Shown here one piece after another: positions 48,611 through 61,700 of a stretch of 64,000 bases of DNA. The notes beneath the pieces are model-generated. The model was not told where the DNA came from, did not search any database, and saw only the letters and a list, made by a program, of their open reading frames with translations. Numbering within the stretch: position 1 is the first letter of the stretch; each line of letters starts with the position of its first letter. This stretch comes from Taenia hydatigena. Taxonomy: Eukaryota; Platyhelminthes; Cestoda; Cyclophyllidea; Taeniidae. Location: NCBI GenBank assembly GCA_036345935.2, contig JADWOT020000001.1:25251886-25315885 (forward strand), read 5' to 3'. A program made the translations under genes and the position numbers.

Positions 48611-51227
48611 TGAAAACCCTTTAAAGCCATCAGAATGATAGCAATTATTACCTTAGCCATGCATCCACATGATACAGACATTGCCTATTACAAGAAACCA
48701 TAATTTAGCCCAGAGTGGGGTTAAAATGTTTAAGACTAATTATGGCTTTACAGAACAAATAAATGTTTAAAGCATTTAAAAGCAACCATAATGCAATGTT
48801 GACACCTTATGGAGTTAGGTTTGGTGATCATTTTAGTCTGATCTTCTTCTTGAGATCCCACCAGCAGGAGTGTAAGGGTAAAGCCACATATCCCACCTAC
48901 TAGGGTCTCGCCTTGAATTTTAAATGCCAAATCAGAGCAATTGTAGCAAAGGTTATTGGCTCCGCTTGACATAGAGAAAACAACCCCGAAAATGCATGTC
49001 CTTCAAGAAAAGCAACAAAGTAAGACTTGTTTGGTACGCTTACAACTCTGGTCAGAGGTCTTTGTCACCCATCTCACCATGGATTGTTGACTGACGCGTG
49101 GAAAATACTTTCGAATTTATGATGGTGGCTGCTCTTTCTCTTAAAGAGAAGAAAAGGCCTACTTTAGACTCCAGTGCAGACAATTCAAAGTCGCTAACTG
49201 TAGCTGGCCGCACAGGAGGTTTTGCCTGAGGATTCTGCAGCCTAAGTAGAGTTTAAGTGACCCTGAGTTGTGGCTAGGAGGCGGGCTGTTTCAACAGTAG
49301 CTTGAAGGCGTAAATATCCATGCAAAATTTAATTAGCTAGATTATTCCAGCGAGACTGCAACACTTGACCTATTTTGTATTTACTGATCTAACCGCCATT
49401 GCAGTAGTAGAGTCTAACCTCATGATATCTGTGTAAAGGGCTTACTGACTTTTCCATGGCCTTAGGATACAACAAGTGCTAGACCTATTATAGGGCGTAA
49501 AAATTTTGTTGCTGCAAAATGCTTGAGTATTATTAGCAATTCGCAGCTTGTTTTAAACCCAGAAATTTAAGGAGGTCAGATTGATCCTGATAATAAGCGG
49601 GTGAGAAAAACTCAGCATAATGCTTCACGTGACCTTATTATTTGGGAAATACGATTCTACGATTCTTTTAACAGCGTATCTTAAATGTAATATGACTAGG
49701 CCGTGAAATATGAAAATTAACTTTATCTGCTATCAAAGGCCACAGAAAAGTCAGTAATCCGCAGAAGCTGGGGTTAGTCATCATTGATCCTCTAAGGCTC
49801 ATCCCACTTCATACATTACATGCAAGTAAAGGTATAACGTTTCACCATCTTTGAAATTATCTTTTACCATGAACGGGTGGGTTAGAAATGACAGAGGAAA
49901 AGGGATTACATTATACGTTGGAAGCTACAAATAAAAAACAGTAGTAAAGGTTAGCTCTATGTTCGCTCTGCCAAATAAAGCCTCAGAAAAGAACGATTTG
50001 GTATTTAAACTTTAGTCATTCAAAACGGTATTTTAGGCAGAACATTAAGACCAAATGCTACTTTTTTTCCGCCAACTGAGAGCAAAAGCTCCTTACTGAG
50101 ATTATGTCATGTGCATGCAACCCTTAAAATTCTAAAATAATGATAATACATTGCAAATGCTTCCGATAGCAAATTATATTCATGACTGATGAACTACTGT
50201 GGTAGAATCAATGGCTGCCTACCTGGCAACTAGCGTTCCTATTAAGAGCATGTCTCATTTCTGTCTCCAGCCTCTGCTCTTCCTGTCTGTACTTTGCCTT
50301 TAAGATGCTAAAATGGCCCCCAAAAGCTTGGCCAAAAGCAAGTGAACCTTAATGATTCTTTCAAAACTAAGTTAAATTTTTTTGTGATTAATTGTGTGTC
50401 GGAACTTTTTAAGGCGGTGCCCTTCCTCATGCAATCACCTAAAATGAAGAATGGAAGAAAGTGTACAAGGCCTTTGATATCTTCCGCAATCTTATTAAGC
50501 TCATTTGCGTGGCTTTCACTTACTTGATGCGGAAATAAGTTCCTAAGTAGTAGGACTGATTGTTACGCGTAGGGAGTATAAAGACTAAAAAGGGATAAAA
50601 AACGGACCTTTTCTTTGTTAGTAAAGGCACTTTTGACTGGCACCTCAGTTTCATAGCATACGCCTATCTGCCGAGAGGCATGTACAATGCCGTCCATTAG
50701 GAAGTAGCAGCTGGATAACGAGGAACCACTAGCTGTACACTTTGTGCATCGCAAACAGAACAAATATATTGGTAGGTTTGGCCTCCTTATTTAACTCAGG
50801 TACCAAATTAACAGCGATTTTTGAAAATTGCTTCTGTTTGGTCTGAATAAAGTTAGGACAGGTCGAGCAGAAGATGTGGTTCTCAATCTAGCTGTCATCA
50901 AAGAAGCATTATGCGAATTTATATTACTAAGCTTACCGACTTGGGTGGCATATAAAATGATGTGAACTTTAAGTTTTACGAAAAAGTTTACGTGCGATAG
51001 AGGAAAATCGAGCAATGCGGAACACACATGAGTAGATGGCCTAGACTAAGATTTTCTTAGAGGTCACTGGCAATTAAATTAGAAACTTTTGCTCAAAGTC
51101 AGCTCTACCACGCTCCAGATTTTATACTTTGTTTTAAAAGCTGATATTTATAACCCTGACGCAAAAGAAGGATAAAAGGATGTTCGAGACGCTTTTGAAA
51201 GCTAATTTATCAAACTCATCATTCCGC
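48611..51227. other. Non-coding spacer between the two family B copies
   Basis: No gene is supported; the longest open frame is 78 codons (50791-51027, minus). A GC-richer piece lies at about 49030-49310 without recognised content. TTAAATGC is at 48920 and GCATTTAA at 48772. The spacer does not obviously resemble the DNA upstream of B1, so the B pair looks like two separate insertions and not a simple 3.3-kb tandem duplication. This could not be checked over the whole length by eye. Confidence 0.5.
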
Positions 51228-51870
51228 CGGAAAAAAAAGCTTTTTGAAGTTGACTGAATCATGATTAGGGAAATAGTTAGTAATTTAAGTTCAATGAATT
51301 TGTCAGAAAGCAATAGGGCATAAAATATTTGTTAATTTCTCAATTCCTGGTTGGAGGGAGGTGACTTGTATTAGCGTCGTAACTGAGGTGGCAACATCCG
51401 TCATCAATGGAATGGATGATTTTACCTCCTTTTTAATTCTTTGATCCTCTATGGGAACACGTATAGAAAAAATAGTAACGAAGGAATCGCGCTGTTTCCG
51501 AGCGGTAGAATTCACCCAATAGAACGTCCTATGCAGATGGGATAACGATACAGCTTTAACTCTGAGTCTTTGAGCAAACTAGTGAGTATCCTTCAAAACG
51601 CAAACATCATCAGCAGAACACTTTGACAAACTGTTGATGATGCGTGAGGGCACTGACGCTGTATCAAAATGGACTAGTTGCATAAGCAAATGCTAAGAAC
51701 AGAGTCTCCCGTTTTTAGCAAATTCGTTGTTGTTGGACCCACAGGTTACGGGTAAGATTATTTATTCTCATCTTACGTGTTTATATTCCTTAGTCCGCCT
51801 TAGGCTCGCGGTTGATGGTTGCACATTCAATGTATTTTTCGGTATCTATCGACCAATCGTGAAGGATTTC
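51228..51870. repeat. Family B interspersed repeat, copy B2
   Basis: Collinear with B1 in the same orientation, about 3.3 kb downstream. The best matched interval is 51305-51715, which aligns to 47981-48445. Similarity continues through CGTGTTTATATT near 51777, followed by a GGTTGATGGTTGCACATTC block (51812-51830) that corresponds to GCGGATTGCTGCGCATCC in B1. A minus-strand frame (51303-51515, 70 codons) shares a few residues with the B1 frame (D-A-V-LI-TS spacing), but the agreement is lost at an indel where the DNA still matches, so this is best read as a fossil DNA repeat. Confidence 0.75.
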
Positions 51871-52800
51871 ATGCTCTTACAATGTATATGAAGTCATTCC
51901 AGACAAAGTCAAACACAGCCCAATTGTTTGCTTTTATGCGATGCAAACGGTGGCATTGATGGTTAACTACACTTTCCCTGACGCTGAGCTCAAAGTCGTG
52001 TCAAGCGCAATTTCGAGCTGCCAAAATAATTACTAGATGCATTTTTAAGGGAGCTGTATTTAGATGATCATTTCCGATTTTGCCCGTATTAGTTGATGAG
52101 AGCCGCATTCTGATGGAATTTTGAATTAGCAAGTTCCCACTTTTAAACTTGCGGATGGAACACTGGAATTTGTCCATTCTGTCATAGCATGGGATTCATT
52201 TAAAATCTACCGCAGCTATATACTGCATAATTCTAGGCAGGTAAAGCAACACTGAAAAGGCCTTTTTCAACTTTACTTTTATTCTGTGTCGAAACCTTAA
52301 CCGTGGTTATGACCATAAATTATGGATTTTGTTCTCCTTGGCATTCTGCCCTGACATATATTTGTAGTCTCACTGATCACGGCCATGTACCGAGTCTATA
52401 AAGGTAGCTAATGAGGCCGGAGAATGGGTTTGGGACTTTCTCCTACCTACCACTAGAATAATTCACCGAATGTTGAGCCGGCATTATTTATTAAGGCAAT
52501 TAAATTCTTTCATTGCTTTAAAATACTTCCCTAAAATTATGTTCATACATGAAACGGTGCAAAGTGATTAGCAAAGGAGTTTATAATTGCAAAACTTAAC
52601 GATGTTTGTTGAAGTTCTAACTCTAAAGAGGTGGTTTTCAGCCTAAAACACCAGCCTACCACTTAATGAAACCCTATATCTTTTGATAGCTGCAAAGCCA
52701 AATATATAAATTATATCCATTTAAAATAAAGTAGCTGATAAGCCGCCCTAAGATACATAATTTGCTATACTAAATTGATCTATTCAAATAAGATTAAGGA

Positions 52801-52832
52801 ATAAAATTTGGCTTTGAAGCACCAAATTTTAT
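52801..52832. other. AT-rich hairpin, 11-bp perfect arms, 10-nt loop
   Basis: ATAAAATTTGG (52801-52811) and CCAAATTTTAT (52822-52832) are exact reverse complements around a 10-nt loop. The surroundings are AT-rich, which raises the chance probability. The loop CTTTGAAGCA has no recognised motif. No T-run follows, so a terminator is not proposed. Confidence 0.55.
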
Positions 52833-53364
52833 CGACGCATACACCACGAGAGGTCAACCAAGTGTACTGTATCGATTCATCCGATAGTGATTAAGGCACC
52901 CTGGCTTCTGTTCTCCATAAAAAGCAAGCAGGACTGCTCCTATCATAGAGCATAATATCGAGGCGAAATGCGGCCATAGCCATAACTTCTATTTCCCAAT
53001 GCCTTATCTCATTGCCCGTTAAAAAGCGATATGCGCACGCAGTGAAGGAGATGGGTGGGAACAGTGAAGCATTAGGGATAGAAAAGGAATTGAGCAACTT
53101 TACGGAAAACATAAAGCAACTGACAAAGTGAATGTCTTATGATGTATCGCATTGCATACAGCTTCTTCTCTCTGTTAGATACGATTGCTTTATGCCTAAC
53201 TGTGGTAACAATCCGAAAACTGCTGCTTTATAGAGCATAGCAGAGGAAATTGATAATCATCTACAATATAAGAAACCCAAATAGATTTTCTCTGCTACTT
53301 GGTAGCAATAATTTTCTTTTGCTGTTACAAAGTGATTACAGAGATGCTAGTGGGGCAAGGAGTA

Positions 53365-53402
53365 ATGCCATCAAGTGCACGATAAAATTAATAGCTTTGC
53401 AA
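53365..53402 (+). repeat. Possible fragment of family A (copy A4)
   Basis: AAGTGCACGATAA at 53373-53385 matches the start of copy A2 (GAGTGCACGATAA), and TTAATAGCTTTGCAA follows where the other copies have TTAA-GCTTT-GAA after a longer spacer. AATGCC about 10 bp upstream also has a counterpart in A2. The alignment requires an internal deletion of about 15 bp and is short, so this may be chance. Confidence 0.25.
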
Positions 53403-56147
53403 TGACACAGCCTGACAAATTCGCCACCTACTCCTTAATGATTTTGAACACGCCTTAACCACAAATCGTGTTAGCAATAGGCTCGGTGATTAGACACGAT
53501 TTTGGCTGACGCATATCCTGCTGTCTGTATAAGACGAAAATCCATGCTTCAAACGTTCTTTCCTGTTGACAAATATTTCACTTAATTTCGCACACACTTC
53601 ATAATACAATGATGGCTAATTTCTAACAGAGATCCTGCTAAAATGCGGCTTTGTCCCTTATAATACTGACTTAAATCCCGCATTATTAATGACTCCTCAA
53701 GATTTTATTCATGATCTCAATGTATCTATAATGTTCCGTTTAAGTGGACTGCCACATCGGCATCAATCTAAGATAGGCAACAGATTTACACCTTAGCATA
53801 TTACTCAATCGCTAGGTTTTCTCTCGTTTCACTCTTATTTAGTTTCCTAATGTGACAATAATATCAGAACTGGGCATCAAAGATCGCAAGACGAGTCATG
53901 TTCCTCCAGGAATACCCTGTATGTCATTATGAAATAAACATACCTAAAAATGGATTCAATAAACTCATAAAAAGCAGATTTGCTTGCAGTTTAGAGGTTT
54001 TTGAGTAATTATTTTGGCCAAAATATTGTTCATGGAATATTTTTGCTATGCGATTTTATGCATTGGCTGAAATTGCTACATATAACTTGTGCATTCCTGC
54101 CCGCGTGTCAGGGGGTGAGACCGCACTACCTGTAAAAGGCAATCTATTTGCCACTTATTATTACTGCGATTTCTTTAAATGCACGCTAGCATTTTTAGTT
54201 GGACCAGTATTGTGTTTATTCTGTCCACATACATTTAAATCGAAGTGTTAGGTAGGCGTTCCGAATCTGAAGATTAGAATTTGCTGCCAATATTTATAAC
54301 AGTGTCCGGAAATAACAAAGATGAACTTCATTGCTTTTCTGATGCTTGCTCTTCTTAAGACATACTGAGGATTATTGCCCACGAGCGTAGTGCAACTCCT
54401 TTGCCTTCAGTAATGGCTAGATAAGATTTCGCACTGTCCTGTAAATTGTCGTACAGTGAGCTTGAGCCGCTTTTACTAAACCACATACCTAAGTCCTTCT
54501 GATTCGTGAAGTTTAAGGAACGTTTGGATGCTGACAAATGGCAACTTTTTCGTTAAAACTAAAATAACCACAACGAGAGGCGGAAAATTAGTCGAGTGAA
54601 TATTGCTAGTAGGCTTCATACGCCTGTATTAAAGCCTCGGATTGAATATATGAGTGTAACAAATCATTTGTATTTGAAATGAGGAGAAAACTGTAGTTTG
54701 TCATTGCGATTATCAGGAGGAGCGGAAATGAGTCACCAATTATATGATAGGAGACATCTTCATTCAGTTTAATAATCAGCCATCCAGTCAGCAACTTACC
54801 GGTAATGAGAAATCATAATCTCAAGTCACTTCTTGAGGAACGATTTCAAGCGAAGCATGGAGATTATAGCATGGCTGGAAAGTAATTACCCGAAACGGGA
54901 GACAGGTGGGACAAGCACCGGGCAGTAGTGTTTAAGGTTGGCATTACAGAACCGGGCAAGCCATAATAATGTCTTGAATTCAATTACTCGTTTAAGTTTG
55001 AACGGTTGGTGTTAAATTATATTAGATTATGTTAAATTGATACCCAGAGGCAAATTGGAGACGTTGTTTTAACCAGCTTCGTAAAAATTGGTGATTGCCA
55101 AATTCGCCATGATGTCGCTAGCCCCAAGCTGATTGTGCTCACCAGATCTGCTTCGTGGTTAAGAAAGTGAACGAGGCCAAAATGTAATTCGTCTGAACTA
55201 CACTTCCTATGATGACAAGCTTTACTGGTGTGATCGAAAAAGACAGTGAGTCACTTATTCGAAGGGGTGAGAATGTGGGGAAGTTATATAACCCTTAAAA
55301 TCGGGCACATGTCTTGGAAATAATGCCATCAAGGCGCATTCTTGCGCCTCAAGAATTTTGGATGCGTTTGAAAGTAAGGCTTGAGACTCTGCGTTTAGTA
55401 ACTTTAAGCATCTATATTTTGTAATTCGAAACAAGGTTTTTTTTAAATGCGACTATTTTACGCATTTGCTACATATCTACCTAAGTGGAGATAGAAATTC
55501 GCAAGGCGCCTGCATGGCATTCGATAATGGGCTCATGTATTTTTGTTTGTGCAATGACAATTTTGCCATACGCAGTGCATTTTTTAAATTAAGACCAAAA
55601 CTCTTTGAGTAATGGCTACCATAATAAGAACCACTTAGAATTCAAAAACTCGACCAGTGAACAACAGAGATGTGGAGCATTGCTTTTTTAAATTAAAGTA
55701 AGATAAGAACATAGGTTGTTCAGTGACAAGTCTGAATAAAGTCGACCAAAAAACGAGAAACACGACAAACGCACAAACGTCTCGAAGCGATCGATGTTTA
55801 GTTTGCTTTAGACGAGCTGCTCAATGCGCAGCAATATTAGGCCTTTAGCTTATCAGACGTGCAGATGTCTTACATGTTGAGGCAAATAAACAGCATTCTT
55901 TAGAGGACAAAACCTTTTTAGGTTTTAATCATGAGCTTTCTACTTTCGGGAATAAAAAAGACAGGACTGAACAAGATGAGTCTCTCAAAGTGGTAAAAAT
56001 CTTGGTAGAAGTCATTTGCTTCCATCTTAAAAAAGAATTAAACTTCTGTTACTATCATGGCTCGACTAGCGGGAAGTTAGGCAGCGGTGAAGGAGTAATG
56101 AAATTTCCTTTGTAGCGTTGATATAAATATATAACCATCATAACAAA

Positions 56148-56468
56148 ATGTGCGGATTATCTTCAAGTTTTCAGTTGCGCTTTTACTCGTGCGAGAGAAC
56201 AATAAAATCTCATTTTAGATGTGTCTACGACTGCATTAAAAGGAAAACCATTTCCACCATACATGCTTTAAAGAGCTTAGTCACAAACTTCGTCGTTAGA
56301 GCAGATAAACCAACTTTGCAAGACCCGGTCTTGAGTCGTAATTCGCACTTGCACTGTACCGTCTTTAAATCGAAACAGGATAAAGTAGCCAAGGTCGTGA
56401 CTCTAAAAGTGTTTATGGAATCTAGAATAGCAGAAGGAGAAGATAGGATTATCTGCGATGATCATTAG
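56148..56468 (+). other. 106-codon open frame with weak gene-like context
   Basis: This frame starts with a true ATG in the context AACAAAATGT, which is acceptable for invertebrate initiation. TATAAA lies 26 nt upstream at 56122 and AATAAA about 100 nt after the stop at 56566. Both hexamers are common by chance in AT-rich DNA, and the TATA box is too close to the ATG for a normal leader. The product is basic, has seven cysteines in the first two thirds, lacks a hydrophobic segment and has an acidic end. I recognise no family. The length is at the chance maximum for this window, so it is listed as a candidate only. Confidence 0.2.
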
Positions 56469-58229
56469 ATTAGGCAAATCCGATTGCCCCAAATTGGTCA
56501 AAATCCTTTGAACTAGAAAAATGCTAAGAATTCAAGAATCAAAGATTTCAGGCGATGAATGTCCAAATAAATACAAATAACAAGCGGAGAAATTAACAGA
56601 TAAACTAATCAAATTTGAGGGAAATCGGCGCCCTGTATTGAGCTCATATCCGCTCTCAGACTCCATATCCAACATCAGGGGCAATATTAATCCCCATTAC
56701 TTTCTTCGAATAAGAATAGGTTATTCAATAACTCAAGCTCATTTTGCGCCAAGTTCCTTTGTAATCTGGGTGTAAGATTCTGCTGACTAGGCAAATGAAT
56801 CAACAAGCCTAGAAAAATTTGAAACGTGAGAAGGGAAATTAGCTAGAACTTTACTAAATTTACATCCTACTTGTCAAACTAAGCTAAAGATCACTCTTAA
56901 TACCGGAGTTTTATGTAACTCAGTTATCACCAAAAGTATAAGAAATAATGGCAGACCAAATCTAGCGCTAACTATTTACCACCGATTTTGTCCAGTAGTA
57001 ATGCTGTAAGAAATCATTTACAGGAAGTTGCCTCTTAATCTCGATCGCAAAAGAGCTAAGGCAGACGTAAACTTCCTTCTGTCCTTGGCAATGAATAATG
57101 TTGACAAGTGAGGTGAAGATAATAACGACTTGGCTGTCGCGAAACGACGATAGTGGGGAATGAGATTGAGGCAGTGACAAGCTAGGATGACCCTGTTATG
57201 TTGCGCCGTTTAACAACCACAGGTCAAATTTAATTGAAAGATGGCCCAAGCCGCAAGCGCGTGCTTAACTGATGATCTAATACGCTCTTCCATTTCAGCA
57301 AGCATGCTCATGAACATCTCATTTTGCTCGATGATCGCGTTTACTTAAGAGTTATAGTGGTGAGTGTCACCGGTGATCGCAATTACTTCGTGTTAACTTA
57401 GGACCTTCCGTGGATACAATTTGCAAAATGGATGCGAATGCAACGCAATGTGTCTGAAATGTTTTTAAATTTTTTAGAACCACGGCAAGCATTCAACATT
57501 GTAACTTGTTATGCAGAACCCGTTTTCGATGCTATCGTGAGGCAATAAAATGCATGTAATGGACCGATTTCACGTAGCCTTAGTCTTTATAAGTTATCGC
57601 TTTCGCACTTAAGGGCGTAGCGCTGAAACACTGCATAGTTTTAACCATGATAGCAAAAAGATTTTATTTTACACACCTATGTGACCAATACGAAGACGGT
57701 TCACTCAATTACATGGAACCGGTTTCATAGGCTGGATTCATTTAAGCACATTGTCAGCAGTTTCGTTAGCATAGAGTTACAAAGTCTTTTAGCTTTGATT
57801 CAAAGCCACTGTTTACCTCCTGTGAGGGTTGAAGTCCAAAAGTGCAGGAAGTCATTTTTGCCCCTCGCCATGCAGTGTAAAATCCATGTCAGCACGATCA
57901 GTGGATGCAAATGATGGCTTGTGATAATGGAGTCCAGTTTTGGTCTTTTAAAGTCCAATGTACTTTTAAACATTTTTCAGATTGAGCTCTGGCTGATAGC
58001 TCTCCTATGGCTTGTCAGCTTATTTGTGCACTAATGAAATTGTGTGCAATTTAAATAAGCCAAGTAAGTGCGCACAGAGTTTGGAAAGCCAAAACTGCAA
58101 GCCCTTTGTATTCCAAGAGTAATAACTGGACTATAACTGCTTTTCAAGCCATGAATAACGTAAGGCAAAGCTCAAAGTTGGCAAGTAGGCCTAACAGTTA
58201 GTCGAGTAAACATATGTTCTGCTGATTCA

Positions 58230-58770
58230 GCGAATGAAGGGGTGGTCAAGTGAAAAATGTAAGAAATAATAGCTGGCTAAATGGCGAAAAGAGCAGTGGG
58301 TGGCGATATTACCAGGCACACGAAAGACAGCAAGAATAATTAGACGAACTAACTGCGGAATAGCTTAACACAGAGAAGACAGCACCCTTTCAACATATAA
58401 TAGCTTTTAAGAGCATGCGTTTACAGATGAGTAGAAGGTTGAAATAACAGATGCTGGAGCTAATGGTGATTACCATGATGGACGAAAAAGCAAGAAAACA
58501 AACCAAATCACCAGTAGTAGCGAGCGTTTGTGCAAACTATAGCATGGTAGGATTGAACAAAAATTAGAAGTTGTTGTTTAAGTGGAAGTATCAGCAGACA
58601 AATAGGTTTTGGATGAAAAGTGGATAGCAGATGGCAGAAGTTAAACTGATACACCTGGACCAGCAGGCTAATCAGCACGCAAGCAAATGCACTAACAATT
58701 AATCAAACGCAAGCTAAAAGTTGAACAGATAATTAACAAGCCAAATAAAAAAAAAAATCCTAGTACAAAA
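58230..58770 (+). repeat. Purine-rich low-complexity block 3
   Basis: For about 540 bp the plus strand is rich in A and G, with many GAA, AGCA, CAAG and ACAG words. The part at 58670-58760 reads almost as steps of four (CAAG, CAAA, CTAA, CAAT, TAAT, CAAA), ending in a 12-A run near 58747, the longest homopolymer I noticed. The texture resembles blocks 1 and 2, although C is commoner here. I read it as another decayed tetranucleotide-like array. No open frame of note lies within it. Confidence 0.45.
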
Positions 58771-61700
58771 ATAGACGCATTGACGCGGCAGCATAACCAA
58801 GAGTCAAAAGGATACCACAATAACTGACTTGCACCATATGACTTCTTATTACTATTAAATAAGTATACAGATCACAACTCTCTGCTTAGTGCTCCATTTT
58901 CATGACTAGGTTCATCACTTTTATCAGGTAATATCAAACAATAATGCTCACCACCAAAGGCTCTTTACAGCCCACTTTTTAATGAATAATGACTCCAGCA
59001 TTTCAGCACTGCTTGAGCATATCAATGGCTGCTCTCAATCGATCTGCTAGCATATACTTTATCTCAATCGACCACGGTTGCTCGATGACTGTATATTTTG
59101 GATGGGCGGTTCATACGAAAACTGGTTAAGAATAAAACATTTCGAGTGGAAATCTATTCACAATGTGTATTTTAGAAGAGCACAAGACAGGTAACCACCT
59201 TAGAATCTGTCAGTTGTCGCCCAGCTAAGTCACTGATCTACAAGAAGATGTTCACTTCATCTAGGTAAAGAGGAGAGGAGATACTGTCCTTTATCATCCA
59301 CACCTCCACCGTTCTCACCTTTTTTGCCAGTAGACAATCACACAATATGCTGTTAGGTAGACATGTGGTAATAAGGGTAGTCTGTCGTATCACTTGACGG
59401 AGATGCATACTGCACAGAATTCTTGCCATCGGCTTCCTTTGGAAGGTCTGACAGGATTATGTAAGCGCACCGAAAAGAGAATAAGCAAGCGACAGTAACG
59501 TTTAACGCAGTACCGTACCGAGACAAATTTAGCTACCGTTAGCGGGCTATTCGGCTTCACATTTTCCTAGAAATAGATTCGCTTTGCTTTGATGGCATAC
59601 TTAAGCTGCGCTACCATAAAGATTACTAGAAGAATAGGAACATTGCTAATTGCCTGTCCGGAATTGTTACAAGCAACATATGCAGCAAATGTTATGGCTG
59701 CAAATAAAAATTAATGAAAAATTAGAAGCGCCAGTATGACGTTATACTTACGTTTCTCTTGATGATGGCTGTAAAACACTTATATAGCCTTGCAAAGGTG
59801 CACAGACTGTTGATAGCAGCAGTGACACATCGCGGACAATGAACTGACTGATTGTTAATTTCATTTAGCAATTCGTGTATAGCTGTTGAATTTGGCTCCA
59901 TTAGCTAATTAAAAACAGTGAATAAACCAATCAAGAAACTGCAACTTTTGCAACAATATTGAAGTAGGTAGTAAGCATTCTTAATGTCCAATTTTTAAAG
60001 TAAATGAAAAAATAGGAGTGTGCACTGTCGCCCTTGCTAATGATCACGCTCCATTATGAGGAAACTTCCGCTATTTTTCCTCCTCGTAAAAGCTAGTGAG
60101 TATTCACCTTTGTAGTACTGGCAAGCGTTTTATTTTACGTAAGTATATTATGTCTACGAAAGCATGCAATTAAATGCTATCCCGGTTGCTGCTGTTCTAT
60201 CCAAATGTAAAACGGTTTAAATTCTGGAGGTGGTTTATTTGAATATGCGATGATAAGTTAGCGAGTTAGTTTACAATGGCAAAAATTATTCGCTTCTTGA
60301 CAGGCGGATAACATCGTGCTGAGAACACAATAGAAGCCAAGTGCTGCAAGGATAAAGGGTTTTGAAATGGTGAATGACATCCGTAAGTTTATAGGGACCC
60401 AACATTGCGAAAAACTGTTGGAGCAGAGAGATGCGATTACTTGTCATCATTGTAAAAACAAATTTTCCTCCCATTTACTTAGGGGACTGCTTCAATTTAG
60501 CTTCTTTTTATAATTTCATTTTCAGCTCGTTAGAGCAAAGAAGTTTGTAAGAATGTTGTAAATGTAAAATTTGCCTCAACATTGTGCTAGTCATAACAAC
60601 TGAGCTAAACTGAGAGTCTATGTTCCCTATGCCTTGAATCTGGATATATATTAAGTGGAACCAATGCGCTATAAGTAAAGCAGAATGTGAGCCTTTCAGG
60701 CCAATTAAATTTAACTATTCTAAGCGAAGTAACATCTGTTTCTGAATTTCTGATAAGCTTTACAGAAGTGCATGTTGTTTATGATTCCTAGCCAGTAAAA
60801 GCGCTCACTTTAATTGCTCTCTAGAAGTTAGGGATGACATGCATAAACTTCGAGTGTCATGAGTTCGGAAGCCACGCCCTGATGTTATTCCATTTTAACG
60901 CTAGTGCTCTGCCATTTACTCAATTGTATTTATTTTTTTAATGGCCATGAATAATTAATTTGGAATGCAACGCATGCGAAAAGGCTCAAATTTTAACATT
61001 ATAAGAGATCAGAAGAGACTCAAACACTAAAGTAGGTAGCCAAATGAAAGCTAAGCATCTCTGAATGTAAAGAGGCGTTCGACAATGCGATGGTGGTCTA
61101 CTTTGAAATGCTCGACCGTTTCCGTCTTGGGATTGCTAAATGGTAGAACTTGGTGACTTCGCATTACAATTAAGCTTGGTTTGATGCGCTCCTCACAGGC
61201 AGCCTTAGATCCTAAATTAATCACTCTCAAACAAATGCTGACATGCAGGGAATCGGGGTTACCTATTACTCCTGTGTGACATGGTAGAGTCCGAATGATC
61301 GCATTGCCTCCCCGTTATTACTGCCTCTACTTTTGACTTTTCAGTAGTGTTTAATGAAGCTGAGGTATAATATGAAATTAGAAAAAAATTATTTTGCAGG
61401 ATTTTATCCAAATAATTTGCGCCCTCTGTATGAGTCATCTATCGGAGCGCTTCTCTAGGCATAACGGTTTGTTGAAATGCTTGAATTCAACAATGAATGC
61501 TTGCGGCTCAAAAGACCGTAGCTAAAGACGTAACAATTTTGCTGCTTAGCTTCTCTACTTATAGCTTTCGTTCTCTTAACGAAACTGTGCGGTTGGTTAA
61601 AGACACTGTGCAAGTGGAGTAAAAACCGTAAAAATAGCAATAATGGGTCAGAAGATTGACAACAACCTCCTAGTCACAATATTAGTTTGTTTCGTTCTTT

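Larger units (their letters stand above)
51871..58229. other. Non-coding stretch, no firm gene
   Basis: The longest frame is the 106-codon plus-strand frame at 56148-56468, described separately; the rest are 77 codons or less. A perfect 11-bp AT-rich hairpin lies at 52801-52832. A possible fragment of family A is at 53365-53402. TTAAATGC occurs at 54175 and 55443. A short hairpin, AGGCGCA/TGCGCCT with a 4-nt loop, is near 55332-55349. No RNA-gene signature or simple-sequence array was noticed. Confidence 0.5.

Noticed and set aside
51303..51515. Family B minus-strand frame as a conserved protein
   Set aside because: Residue agreement with the B1 frame ends at an indel while the DNA similarity continues in a shifted register, so the conservation is at the DNA level only.
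13027..61468. Shared 14-mer AGGCATAACGGTTT near 13028 and 61457
   Set aside because: Several exact 14-mer pairs are expected by chance in 64 kb, and the flanks do not align.
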